From assembly GCA_022575985.1 (NCBI GenBank), contig JAKSXM010000014.1:1426001-1490000 (forward strand): a stretch of DNA of 64,000 nucleotides. Direction: 5' to 3'. This DNA comes from Anagrus nilaparvatae (lineage: Eukaryota > Arthropoda > Insecta > Hymenoptera > Mymaridae). The notes below the pieces were generated by a model that saw nothing but the letters and a program-made list of their open reading frames with translations, was not told the DNA's origin and searched no databases. The position numbers were made by a program, and so were the translations under genes. Positions 33,481 through 44,025 of this stretch are shown piece after piece. Numbering within the stretch: position 1 is the stretch's first letter; each line of letters starts with the position of its first letter.

Positions 33481-33483
33481 TAG

Positions 33484-35383
33484 GATAATCAAGACCTCAG
33501 AATCTTTTGAAGGCGCCTCAATTGAACCTATTCAACAAAATGTTGGACTACTGTTGGAAAGAACCAATGGACTCAGAATTTCAGACATCTCATGGAAGCT
33601 TCTTAATAAAATCGACCTTACTCCTTTATTGACAGCGAACACGATGTTAAACCTTTGGATAAATCAAACCATTCCATACTGTTTTTCACCTTGTTTTGCA
33701 AATGAAGATATCACAGGAATGCGTAAAAGAATTACAGCTACAGAAAGCGAAATTCAAAACATTTTAAAAACAGTATATCAAAAACCCTCACCTAGAACAA
33801 AAAGAGATGCTCCCTTACAATTCATTGGCCAGATTTCAAGAATACTATTTGGAACCGTTGATCAAGAACAAGGCAAACAATTATTGGACATAGCAACCAG
33901 GGCTTATAATAAATCAATAGATATAGCAAAATTACTTTTAGATCAAACTCAGGTCATATCTTCGAAACTATCAGAATTTGAAAATCATTTCAATGAATTC
34001 AGTAAACAATTAGACTCCATTAAACACGAGACTTCGAGAGTAAAACATTATTTGTTGGTAATGAACACATTAAATGTTATTAGAGACGCGATTATAGATT
34101 ATGAACTTCAGGCCCAAACCTTGACTGAAGCAGTAATAAGCGCACAATCAGGTTCTATACACCCACAATTCCTGAACCCAGAGCAATTATAACACACCAT
34201 GCTATTAGTAAAGGAATCAGCACTAAATGCTGAATTTCCATTGGAAAATAACATTTATTCAGTAAATGACATAGTCCACATGTCCAAATTAACTGTTATT
34301 TATACTCACGGTCAGTTTATTTATTCTTTACAAATACCCTTATTAAATTATGTTAGATTCGATCTCTATAGACTAAATCCCTTCCCCATTAGACAAAATT
34401 TACAAGACCAAACTTTATGTACTTACATTTTACCTAGTTTCGAATATGTAGCTCTAGAATCAAACAAGTTAACTTACATAACCATTACATATGAAAATCT
34501 ACAACACTGTAAAAAAATAAGAAACAATTATATTTGCATAAACTTTGCTCCCACCCAAATAATTGATCATAATAGTGAATGTGAAATTAAAATTTTAACA
34601 GGTCAAAAATTTGATTTAAATGAATGTAACATAAAGATAAAAAAACTGGCCAAAAGTCATTGGATCCGTCTATCTCTGGAAAATTCTTGGGCATTTTCTG
34701 CCACTGAAAACGACAATATTTTTATAACTTGTGACCGATTAGCTCCTGTTACAATGCCCTTACCAAAACTTGGCATAATACAACTTAACAGTGGTTGTTT
34801 AGGCAAATCTATGTATGCTACATTAAGAACATCGCAAGAGTTTGTTGAACAAACTAATACAACTCTATTCAATACCCTTGATTTAAATTTAGCTTCAATC
34901 CTAAATAAAACTGATGAAAAATATTTACCAAATGTTTACAAAACTATAAATGAATCTATTAATTTTTCAAACGTTAAAAGTACCTCTTTACAGTTAGGAT
35001 TTGACCTAAGGGATATTATTGAAAAGGCAAAAAAGTTGACTGAGTATAAGGAACTTGAAATGAAATTTGATTCAAACTCATCAAATATTTTTTTAATTTT
35101 AATAATAATCATCGTAATCATAGTTCTACTTAGCGTCTGTAAATTGGGAATATATTGTCTCGGGGGTTTAAAAACTAATATTTCTAGACTGATTCCAGGT
35201 ACAAGAAATCAACAGGACAACATAAGCCAAAGTCCAATAATCACCGAAATCAGTCCACAGACACCAATTAGCCAACCAATCCAAGTGCCAAGAAACCCAA
35301 TTATTATTATGCCTGCTGAACAATTAGTACAGTACAGTAGAGGTCAAAGAGCAATAAATGAACTAAGTTGGCACCTTCCATAA
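33484..35383 (+). pseudogene. Element B envelope (errantivirus/baculovirus-F-like)
   Basis: Downstream of the putative acceptor one frame runs from 33485 to 35383, broken once by TAA at 34190. No ATG precedes 33554 in this exon, consistent with a start on an upstream exon. A furin-type site RTKR (33794-33805) is followed by a hydrophobic stretch resembling the fusion peptide of insect retroviral and baculovirus F-type envelopes, then helical heptad-like segments, N-glycosylation sequons, and near 35080-35160 a membrane anchor with a ~75-residue cytoplasmic tail. Membrane fusion is the family role. The stop falls between the fusion half and the remaining ectodomain, so this copy should be dead. 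Confidence 0.8.
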
Positions 35384-35831
35384 GATTCTGCGTCGATAAA
35401 TCCAAAAACATCACTTATTTTTTATAAATTTCTTTTTCATATCTTATAAAATAGTTTTTTTAATACTTAACTTTTTTTTCAATATTTTACTATTTTTATA
35501 AAAATCTAGTTTTAATACCTTATAAATTTTTTTATTATATAAGTTTTTTTTACTATTTTACTATTTTTATATTTTCATACAAAAATCTTGTAATTTTTTA
35601 TAAAAACTAAGTTTTTTTTAATATTTAAGTTTTTAATATTTTACTACTCGTATAAAATTTTTAATATTATATGGAATCATTATTATAACCACATTTTTAT
35701 GTACTTATATTACATAATTATGTATTGACAAAGACAATGGACAGAAAATTTTAAAATTATAAATACCATCCCCTTGTAACCCTGCCTTTAGCTCCATCTC
35801 CCCCACCTGACCCAATCGGGACGATTGGAAT
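35384..35831. other. 3' untranslated region of element B
   Basis: T-rich, noncoding, with repeated tatttttac and tataaaa strings between env and the polypurine tract. Confidence 0.5.
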
Positions 35832-35844
35832 GAGGGGAGGGAGA
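35832..35844 (+). promoter_or_regulatory. Polypurine tract of element B
   Basis: The run gaggggagggaga directly precedes the TG of the 3' LTR, the expected position for plus-strand priming in reverse transcription. It supports plus orientation and the LTR boundary. Confidence 0.85.
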
Positions 35845-37088
35845 TGTTACGTATTGTAGGTCAAAATTGATATGCCTAACATTTGATATATATATATAAA
35901 TAGTAAACCCTATATCCGATAGCTGTATTAATATTACAGACGACATAGGAACCCGCAGGTGCATTTCCGCTGTTGCTGATCTAGCACAATAGCGTGGGAC
36001 CAAAAGTCAGCTATGACATAAATTAGTAGGGATTTATAGGCGTTATAAACTGCATAAATCCCACCTCGCGATTCTTAGTAATAATTAGGGACGCCTCACA
36101 ATGTGGCAAAATGGACAAAAATCGCTCTTGGACTGAGTTTTTGAGCCATCGACTTGAAACCTGTTTTAAATGACTTTAAAATAAGTCTGCTTTCGTGTCT
36201 CACTGCGGATTTTTCATATTTCTTTATTTATAATTAGCCTATTTACTAAAAATGAATTTTATGCGAGATTCTAAAATATGCAAAAATTATGATTTCATAT
36301 TTTTTTACTTAAAAATGTTTTTTAATTTTTATGTATATAATGCTGGATTAACAAAAAAAAATTTCCCGTTTGTTTTAGAGTACAAAAAAATGTAGGAAGT
36401 GAAAATTTCGATAAATGAATAGGTTGAGTTCGTGTAAATAGGCTAATTAAAAATAAAAAAATATGAAAAATTCGCAGTGAGAGACGAAAGCAGGCTTATT
36501 TTAAAGTCATTCAAAACAAGTTTCAAGTCGATAGCTCAAAAACTCAGTCGAAGAGCGATTTTTGTCCATTTTGCCACACTGTGCGCCTTCGCTAATTGGA
36601 CGTGACGAGACCGACGCTTTTTTGTATTGGACGTTTCCCCAAAAATCTCGCAATATGGGCAGATTCATTTTAGATTATATATTGCCCTTCAGGCGCCCAA
36701 ATTGCATTCTTTAGAATCAAAACCATCGTTAATTAGAGTACTAACTCCCGTTATTAAGTATCTTTTATAATTCGTTTGACTTAAGGACTTATACAGTTTT
36801 ATTATATATACTTATAATCAATAAAGTGAAAGTTATATATCAAATCAGTTATCAGTTATTATTGTGACAATTCCTTCTGTAATTAAGAACTTAGCCTCAG
36901 GTTAGGTTCATACAGCTTACTCGAACTCATCTACAAATACATCAACTATAAACCATCCAAAATAATAACCATACCAACTATATAAAATACCTGGGGCAGT
37001 CAATATCCCCAGGATAAACTTATATTTCATATATTCATAATTATTTATATTTACGTATCCCTTGGATAAAACCTCAGGATACGTAACA
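35845..37088 (+). repeat. Element B 3' LTR, interrupted by a MITE
   Basis: Matches 18154-18910 closely on both sides of an inserted 487-bp MITE (36097-36583) and its extra 5-bp duplication. A short loss in the downstream part (near 36918, versus 18735) distinguishes the two LTRs. Ends with CCTCAGGATACGTAACA and is followed by the catt duplication. Confidence 0.94.
36097..36583. mobile_element. Transib-type MITE in the 3' LTR
   Basis: The ends are CACAATGTGGCAAAATGG (36097) and, read inward from the other side, CACAGTGTGGCAAAATGG (36583). They are flanked by a 5-bp duplication cgcct (36092-36096, 36584-36588); the intact LTR copy at 18400 has a single copy. Inverted repeats run ~140 bp or more inward. 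Transib elements are known for CACWATG termini and 5-bp GC-rich duplications. The right end equals the CACAGTG heptamer of V(D)J signals. It has no coding frame and would need a transposase in trans. Confidence 0.85.
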
Positions 37089-37092
37089 CATT

Positions 37093-37680
37093 GGATAAAA
37101 ATTTTTGAAATTAAAAAAATATTTCTATGCAATCATTGCTAAAAAATTTTTTTGAAATTAAGAAAATATTTCAATGCAATCATAGCTAAAAATTTTTTGA
37201 AACTAAAAAAATATTTCAATGCAATCATTGCATAAAAATTTTTGAAATTAAAAAAATATTTCAATGCAATCATTGCATAAAAATTTTTGAAATTAAAAAA
37301 ATATTTCAATACAATCATTGCATAAAAATTTTTGAAATTAAAAAAAAATTTTAATGCAATCATTGCATACAAATTTTATCAATGCAATTATTGCATACAA
37401 ATATTTGAAATTCCAACTTTTATATAAAACAGGAGAATGTTAGAAAAAAATTTATTTATAAGTTATATAAATTTATAATAGCATATAGTTTCTGCTAAAG
37501 TAAATAAAAAAATTTTAATGCAATCATTGTATAAAAATTTTTTAAATTAAAAAAATATTTCAATGCAATCATTGCATAAAAATTTTTGAAATAACAAAAA
37601 TATTTTAATGCAATAATTGCATAAAAATTTTTGAAATTAAAAAAATATTCTTATGCAATCATTGCATAAAAATTTTCTCA
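37093..37680. repeat. Tandem array, right half
   Basis: Continues the units of 17900-18153 (caatgcaatcattgcataaa with aatttttgaaatt), ~10 copies broken near 37380-37520 by a degenerate stretch. Join of 18153 and 37093 restores the array register, confirming the insertion site. Confidence 0.9.
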
Positions 37681-37815
37681 ATTTATATTAAAAATAATAT
37701 CTAAAATTAACCTGTTTTAGGCGCATTTTACAATAAGTCACGATATATTTGAAAAAATATTTGAAATTCACAAAAATATTTGAAATTCCAACTTTTCTAT
37801 AAAATAGGAGACTCA

Positions 37816-38478
37816 CAGTGTAGTAAAAAAAAAAGTGGCCAAAAAACGGCTTCAACGCAATTTCTTATGAAAATAATTCTGCTGAATGGAAAACCGTTGA
37901 CCGTTTTTGTGTATACTAAATGATAGAACATTTGCAATTTAGTCAAAAAATTAAAAGAAAAATAAAAAATTTGATTTTTCTATTTTTACTTATATTTTGA
38001 ATTTAAATAATGTATAAAAAATATAAATTATATAAAAACTTTAAAAAAATACTTTATTTAAGTTTAAAATATAAGTAAAAATAGAAAAATCAAATTTTTC
38101 ATTTTTTTTTAAATATTTTGACTAACTTGCAAAGTTGACTAACACATCTTTATACTGCATACAACCATGTATAATTATACTAATTCACTTTTTTTAGGTT
38201 TATTTATCATTTATGTACATATTTTAATACAGAACTGTACCTAAAAAAAATTTTTTTTTCATTTTAAAACTATGAATATTTTACCTTTTTATGGTAAAAA
38301 ATAGATTTTTTTTTTCATTCAGCAGCTAAAAAAATTAAAAAAAAAAAAAAAAAATTTGATCTCGGTAGCCTATCATTTAGTATATACAAAAACGGTCATT
38401 TTCCATTCAGCAGAATTTTTTTTCACAAGAAATTGCGTTAAAGTCGATTTTTGGCCACTTTTTTTTTTTACTACACTG
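37816..38478. mobile_element. 663-bp palindromic element with CAGTG ends
   Basis: Left end CAGTGTAGTAAAAAAAAA followed by gtggcc is answered at the right by the inverse ending CTACACTG (38478). About 110 bp of each arm pair (ccattcagcagaatt..., atcatttagtatata...), and inside a second palindrome pairs attttctatttttacttata with its inverse near 38065. No obvious target duplication remains, so the class is uncertain (hAT- or Tc1-like ends). The frame at 38356-38682 starts inside its right arm. Confidence 0.65.
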
Positions 38479-38509
38479 AACTTTAATTTAAAATTTAAAG
38501 GGGAGTGTA

Positions 38510-38682
38510 TGGATGCAGAATCTCTCATCGGCATGCCAGAGCTTGAAAATGCTGAATTTAAGACGGATAATTTTGAAAAAGAAACTCACAGTGATATGCT
38601 TCAAATAATATTTTTTTGCCTTATTATTGTCTTGGGATTGTTGAATAGAAAAACTAATCCTATACATATACAAAAAAATTAA
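38510..38682 (+). CDS. Short hypothetical ORF with a membrane-like segment
   Basis: Starting at the ATG at 38510, after the palindromic element, it gives 57 residues: an acidic N-terminal half and a hydrophobic stretch (IIFFCLIIVLGLL) near the end. I recognise no family. It lies downstream of, and convergent with, the minus-strand gene at 38780-39357. It may be chance. Confidence 0.2.
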
Positions 38683-38779
38683 ATTACTCATTCAAAGTTT
38701 TTATAACAGTAGGAATAATGATTTGGCTATGTTTAGTCTTTAGTAAACTTTATTATATCAATTTCTAACGTATACGAAA

Positions 38780-39357
38780 TTAGGTTTTAAATATAAAAAT
38801 AAAAAATATGAAACAAGACAAATTAATACTAAACATAAAAATATAAGTCGATATAAGTGTATACAGTAAATAAACTATTTTTTCTTGACTACAATTTTGT
38901 ACTTTAATCTCATTCTTTGAAGCCTTATTTTGAATTTTCTCTAAAAAATTTAGAAAAAATTAATTTAAAAAAAATATTTTTTTATAATATCTTACTTGAG
39001 TTTTTTAAAACGCAAACTCCGAATTTATTCATATAAGATTTAGAACAGACGCATTTATTCGATTCCCAAATAGCAAAATCTATATATTGACAACTTTCAT
39101 TGAATTCGCAAAAGCTATCCAAGGTTAAAGACTCTAAAAAAAAAAGATTTTATAAATTTTTTTTAAAATAAGGTTAAAAACATACTCACTTTCAACGCAT
39201 CTATTCATGTGAAAAAATTTATCGAAGGGACATATTGGATATGCGTATAATAATACCGCTATAAAATAAAAATATTTTAAAAGCATTTAAAAAAATCTTA
39301 TTCAATATAAAACTCACTGAAATATAATAATAGAATAGAAATTCCTTTGACACACAT
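38780..39357 (-). CDS. Four-exon gene for a small Cys-containing secreted or membrane protein
   Basis: Minus-strand exons 39357-39318, 39258-39190, 39133-38996 and 38940-38780 join in one open frame, all introns phase 1 with GTGAGT, GTGAGT and GTAAG donors and T-rich TAG acceptors. AATAAA lies ~25 bp past the stop (minus strand, near 38750). The product starts with a signal-peptide-like run (ISILLLYF), then an EB-like module (CPFDKFFHMNRC), then a second Cys-rich segment (ESCQYIDF...KCVCSK...GVC), then a hydrophobic C-terminus. If intron 3 is retained the protein ends a few residues after exon 3. Exon 2 matches that of 29052-29488 in length, phase and Cys spacing. The function is unknown. Confidence 0.65.
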
Positions 39358-39683
39358 CTTGATTATTATTATTATTATGGTTACTATGGAATTTAATAAA
39401 CAGGTGTAGAGAAGATGTGTATAATATTATTATTATTGATGTCGCTTAAAAAAATTATTTAGGAAAATATTTTTTAAAATTTTTAATTTTGTCGGGAAAT
39501 TCAATATTTTTGGAAAAACATCATTCTTTTCGTCTTAGATACTTTAAAAAAAAATTTTTTTTTAATTTTTCGAGCGATCTTGATCGCTTTTTTTTTACAT
39601 GCTTTTTAAATATATGGGGGCACCTTGAAAATTGAAATTTTTTACTGCCCAGAATAGGCTCCCCCCATAACACATCTACTTCC

Positions 39684-40570
39684 AGGATTTTAGAAAGAGC
39701 CATTACGATAAATGAATTTCCAATAAACCTGTTCAAGTGATTACTGCTTTTTCTACTTCTTTATTAGTGAATACCAAATTGCATATTAATTTAAAACCAG
39801 CTTCTAAAGAGGGTCTAACTTATGTAAACATAAAAAAAAAGTTTATTGGGAATTCAACGATATGGTTTATTACCAAGTTCTGGATGTTTCTACGAGTAAG
39901 AATCATAAGCCTTGAATTCACCCTGTTTGCATAATTGAAAATTATTTGATAAATACAATCCAAACTAGAATGTATAATCAAATTTGGACCTTAAAAAATA
40001 TAAAATCCATGTAATTAGTATTTTACAAGTACATATAGTTTCATTGATGCGTTCTCAAAAAGCTTTGGAAAGCTATTACTGAATTTTATATACAGTTTGG
40101 GTCCAAATTTGATAGCATTTTAATTTAAATCTACTTTGTTAAGTAGTTTTCATTTATTTGAGCAGGCTTAATTCATTGCTTCTGATTCTTACACATAAAA
40201 ACATCCAGGATTTTAGAAAGAGCCATTACGATAAATGAATTCCCAATAAACCTGTTCAAGTGATTACTGCTTTTTTCTACTTCTTTATTAATAAATACCA
40301 AATTGCATATTAATTTAAAACCAGCTTCTAAAGAGGGTCTAACTTATGTAAACATAAAAGTTTATTGGTAATTCAACGATATGGTTTATTACCAAGTTCT
40401 GGATGTTTGTACGAGTAAGAATCATAAGCCTTGAATTCACCCTGTTTGCATAATTAAAAATTATTTGATAAATAAAACCAAACTAGAATGTATAATCAAA
40501 TTTGGACCTAAAAAATATAAAATCTATTTAATAAGTATTTTACAAGTAGTTTCATTGATGTGTTCTCAAA
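39684..40570. repeat. Direct duplication of ~370 bp, 520 bp apart
   Basis: 39684-40056 (from ccaggattttagaaagagcc) is repeated at 40205-40570 with few changes, through gttctggatgtttgtacgag and the run ending in cattgatgtgttctcaaaaa. The frame at 39737-39934 exists in both copies only in part and is not supported as a gene. Confidence 0.85.
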
Positions 40571-40699
40571 AAGTTAAGCAGTTTCTGAAGATAATAAATT
40601 GTTGTAATATAAGCTAATTATATTTAAAGTACAGCCTGTGAGCCCAATGTGAAAAAGCTGTATAAGAAAAATTATCTGTTTACTGTAAACTTGCTAAAA

Positions 40700-40911
40700 T
40701 AAAAATTTACTTAGCTTAGGCCGTATAATTTCATCTCAAAACATTTATAGCCCAAAAGTTATAATATATTTATTAGGAATTTATACTTTTGCTGAAATAA
40801 AAATTTACTTAGCTTAGGCCATGGAATTTCATCTCACAACATTTTTGGCCCAAAACTTATAATATAACTTGTGATAAGGAAACAACAAGACTTAACTTAG
40901 TTTTAATTATA
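40700..40911. repeat. ~100-bp repeat array, left of the TA insertion
   Basis: Copies of acttagcttaggcc, an aatttcatctca block and gcccaaaagttataatat start near 40709 and 40807. The same unit resumes in the same orientation at 50947 and 51048, beyond the transposon, so the 9.95-kb element inserted within or beside this array. Confidence 0.75.
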
Positions 40912-43375
40912 CAGGGATTTACTCAATACGTGGTATTTTGTTATATCGTAAACAAAAACAAATAGGCCATTTAAATTTTTTAAGGCAAATCCTCAAAGTA
41001 TATGGTAGCGAGTTCTTCAAATTTCTCTGTTACCGACAAGGATAATTTTTTGTTAGAAAAAAATCTAGGGAATTTTAATGAACACGCCTTCTTGCATTGC
41101 CGGGTTTAGTTAGTTTTGGGAGAAAATTTTTTTGCCAGAAACTTTTTTATAAATTATTGAAATTTTAATAAATCATAGGTACTTAAAAAAAGAAATAATT
41201 TTATAAAAAAAGGTTGAACCCTTCAAAAAGTAATTCAATAATCTATCAAACCGCAATGACATCAACAGTTTGCTCCAGTTTATGCTGAAGTTGCTATATA
41301 GTCATCATCGACTCCAATTTTCTTGGCAATTATATTTTTCAGTTCAAACAATCAAAAGATAATTGGTGCATAAATTTTCTCCTTCTAAATATTAGCTTTA
41401 GTTGGGTCCAGATGATGAAGTTATGATAAAAGTAACTTGGCTTTCTAAAAGTATCATGGTGCTATTGTACTTTGTTGGTAAGTAGGAAACAATTTAGGAC
41501 TTGTTCCAGAATAACTTGTTTTAAGTTACATGACTGCATTTTTTAGTCTTCTCCAATGCAGAACTAATAAAGGACTCAAGTGACTACCAAAAAGTTCAAC
41601 CACTATGGTGTAACGTCAACCAATTATTCAACTATGCAGAACTAATAAAGGACTCAAGTGACTACTAAAAAGTTTAACCACTATGGTGTAACGTCTACCA
41701 ATTATTCAACTATGCAGAGCTAATAAAGGACTCAAGTGACTACTGAAAAGTTCAACCACTATGGTATATTTGTTAAATACCTATTCAACTACGTATTCAT
41801 GTGGTAATCCAGGACTAACAAAAAAGGCCATTTTTTTGTCAGAAAATCATAGCTATTTTTAAAACATCCTGCTGATCCTCTCGTATCGGATAAAAGAGTG
41901 TACTGGCATTGAATACGTTAGCTAAATATGAGGATTACACATGTTTAATTGTATTTTTGTAATGGAAACATTATATTTTTCTTTTGTATTTCGTTAATTT
42001 AAAAACAAAAAGCTAGTGCGCTCTCTGTTCTGATAAGAGGGATGCAGGATAAGTTTGTCAATTTCAAGATTTTTTTAATGATTACTTTTTTTAGCTACTA
42101 AAGCAAAAAAGCGAAAAACTTTTTATTCATAAAGCTTTATGTAGTTATAACTAGGAATAAGCTTTTTCGAAATCTTGTTCACAAATTGTAAAACCATATA
42201 GGTTATCTAAATCTTTTAATCGACTAGCATATCCAGCATTTCTCTTATCGGAGCAAAGAGTGCACTCGCATTAAATATTTTAGCTGAATATGAGGATGAT
42301 ACTTTATTGTTTGTTGATTTGTAACAGGAAATTTAAACTCTTTTTTGCATTTTGTTAGTTTTAAAAAAAAGCTAGTGCACTCTCTGTTCTGATAACAGGG
42401 ATGCAGGATAAGTTTGTCGATTTCAAGATTTTATTATTGATTACTTTTTTTTATCTACCAATTATATCTGAGAATAAGCTTTTTAGAAACCATGTTCACT
42501 AATTGTTAAACCATAAGCTATCGAAATGTTTGAATCGAGTAGCATATCCAGCATTTCTCTTATCGGAGCAAAGAGTGCACTCGCATTAAATATTTTAGCT
42601 GAATATGAGGTTGATACTTTATTGTTTGTTGATTTGTAACAGGAAATTTAAACTCTTTTTTGCATTTTGTTAGTTTAAAAGAAAAGCTAGTGCACTCTCT
42701 GTTCTGATAAGAGGGATGCAGGATAAGTTTGTCGATTTCAAGATTTTTTTATTGATTACTTTTTTTTATCTACTAATTATAACTGAGAATAAGCTTTTTA
42801 GAGACCATGTTCACTAATTGTTAAACCATATAGGTTATCTAAATCTTTTAATTGACTAGCATATCCAGCATTTCTCTTATCGGAGCAAAGAGTGCACTCG
42901 CATTAAATATTTTAGCTGAATATGAGGATGATACTTTATTGTTTGTGGATTTGTAACAGGAAATTTAAACTCTTTTTTGCATTTTGTTAGTTTAAAAAAA
43001 ATAGCTAGTGCACTCTCTGTTCTGATAAGAGGGATACGGGATAAGTTTGTCGATTTCAAGATTTTTTTATTGATTACTTTTTTTTATCTACTAATTATAA
43101 CTGAGAATAAGCTTTTTAGAAACCATGTTCACTAATTGTTAAACCATAAACTATCTAAATGTTTGAATCGAGTAGCATATATCCTGCTTTTCTTTTATCG
43201 GATCAAAGAGTGCCCTCACATTAAATATTTTAGCTGAGTACGATGATGATACTTTTTTATTTCTTATCTTGCAATAGGAACTTAAAATATTAAAGGATGA
43301 ATTAATTTGTATTTAAATAAATTATTTTGAATATATTATTTTACATTATTTATTGTAATTAATTTATTAATATAA
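40912..43375. repeat. Left terminal inverted repeat with internal arrays
   Basis: Pairs with 49153-50860. It includes three ~78-bp units (gcagaactaataaaggactc..., 41560-41760) and about five ~315-380-bp units starting at agctagtgcactctctgttc (near 42010, 42372, 42685, 43006, 43384). The right arm has the 78-bp triplet and fewer of the long units, explaining the length difference. Each long unit carries the pair gagtgcactc / tagtgcactctct, possible transposase-binding sites. Confidence 0.85.
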
Positions 43376-44025
43376 AAAAAAAAGCTACTGCACTCTCTGT
43401 TCTGATAAAAGTGATGCAGAATAAATTTGTCGATTTAAAGATTTTTTTATCAAAGAATTATATTTAGAATTATTAAAGGATGAATAATTTTCTATTCAAA
43501 TAAATGATTTCTATAATTTTTATTAACATTATTATAACAAATTTTTTAACTTTTTTGCTTAATCAAATTTTTTGTAGTCATAATTTTTTTTCAATAATTT
43601 GATATTAAAACGCTTATTTTTATAATGACAATTTTATAATAAAAATACATTTTTTCATCATTTTTAAAATATTTCTTTTAAACTGAGAAATCAGAATAAA
43701 TCAAAGAACTTTAAAGTGAGCAGTAATTATTATTTGAAATTAATTTATTAGAAATCTTATGCAATTACAATTTGAAAAAATATGCTAGAGAAGGATTTTT
43801 AAATTAAAATTTTTTCAGTATTAAAAACAAATTTGAACTTTTTAAAAAATTTTTAAATTTAAATCTTGATTAGAATAAAACAGTTAAAATTAATATCCAT
43901 TACTAAACTGATTTAATTTCAAAATGAGAAACAGTAAAACCTCTTTTTTATGGGTATTTTTTATAATTGCATATTTTTTTGTATTTTATTAATTTTTGAT
44001 TATAATATTTTTTTTTAAATGCATC

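Larger units (their letters stand above)
18154..37088 (+). mobile_element. 18.9-kb errantivirus-like Ty3/Gypsy element with cargo (element B)
   Basis: Starts TGTTACGTATGG at 18154 and ends GGATACGTAACA at 37088, flanked by catt on both sides (18150-18153, 37089-37092). Internal order: LTR, tRNA-Lys-like primer site, 26-bp leader repeats, short leader exon, gag, protease, RT/RNase H, OTU domain, integrase, Penelope remnant, antisense gene, two AT-hook ORFs, env, polypurine tract, LTR. About 7 kb between integrase and env is unusual for the group. Gag and pol contain several stops and frameshifts, so this copy cannot make its proteins from one message. The two LTRs are very similar (excluding the MITE), suggesting a moderately recent insertion. 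Confidence 0.93.

Noticed and set aside
33484..35383. Env as a domesticated host fusion gene
   Set aside because: It lies between pol and the polypurine tract inside intact LTR boundaries and carries a premature TAA, so it belongs to the element.
18154..37088. A proviral segment of a polydnavirus (bracovirus) carrying genes
   Set aside because: LTR ends, primer site, polypurine tract and gag-pol-env show a retroelement; no excision-circle motifs were seen.
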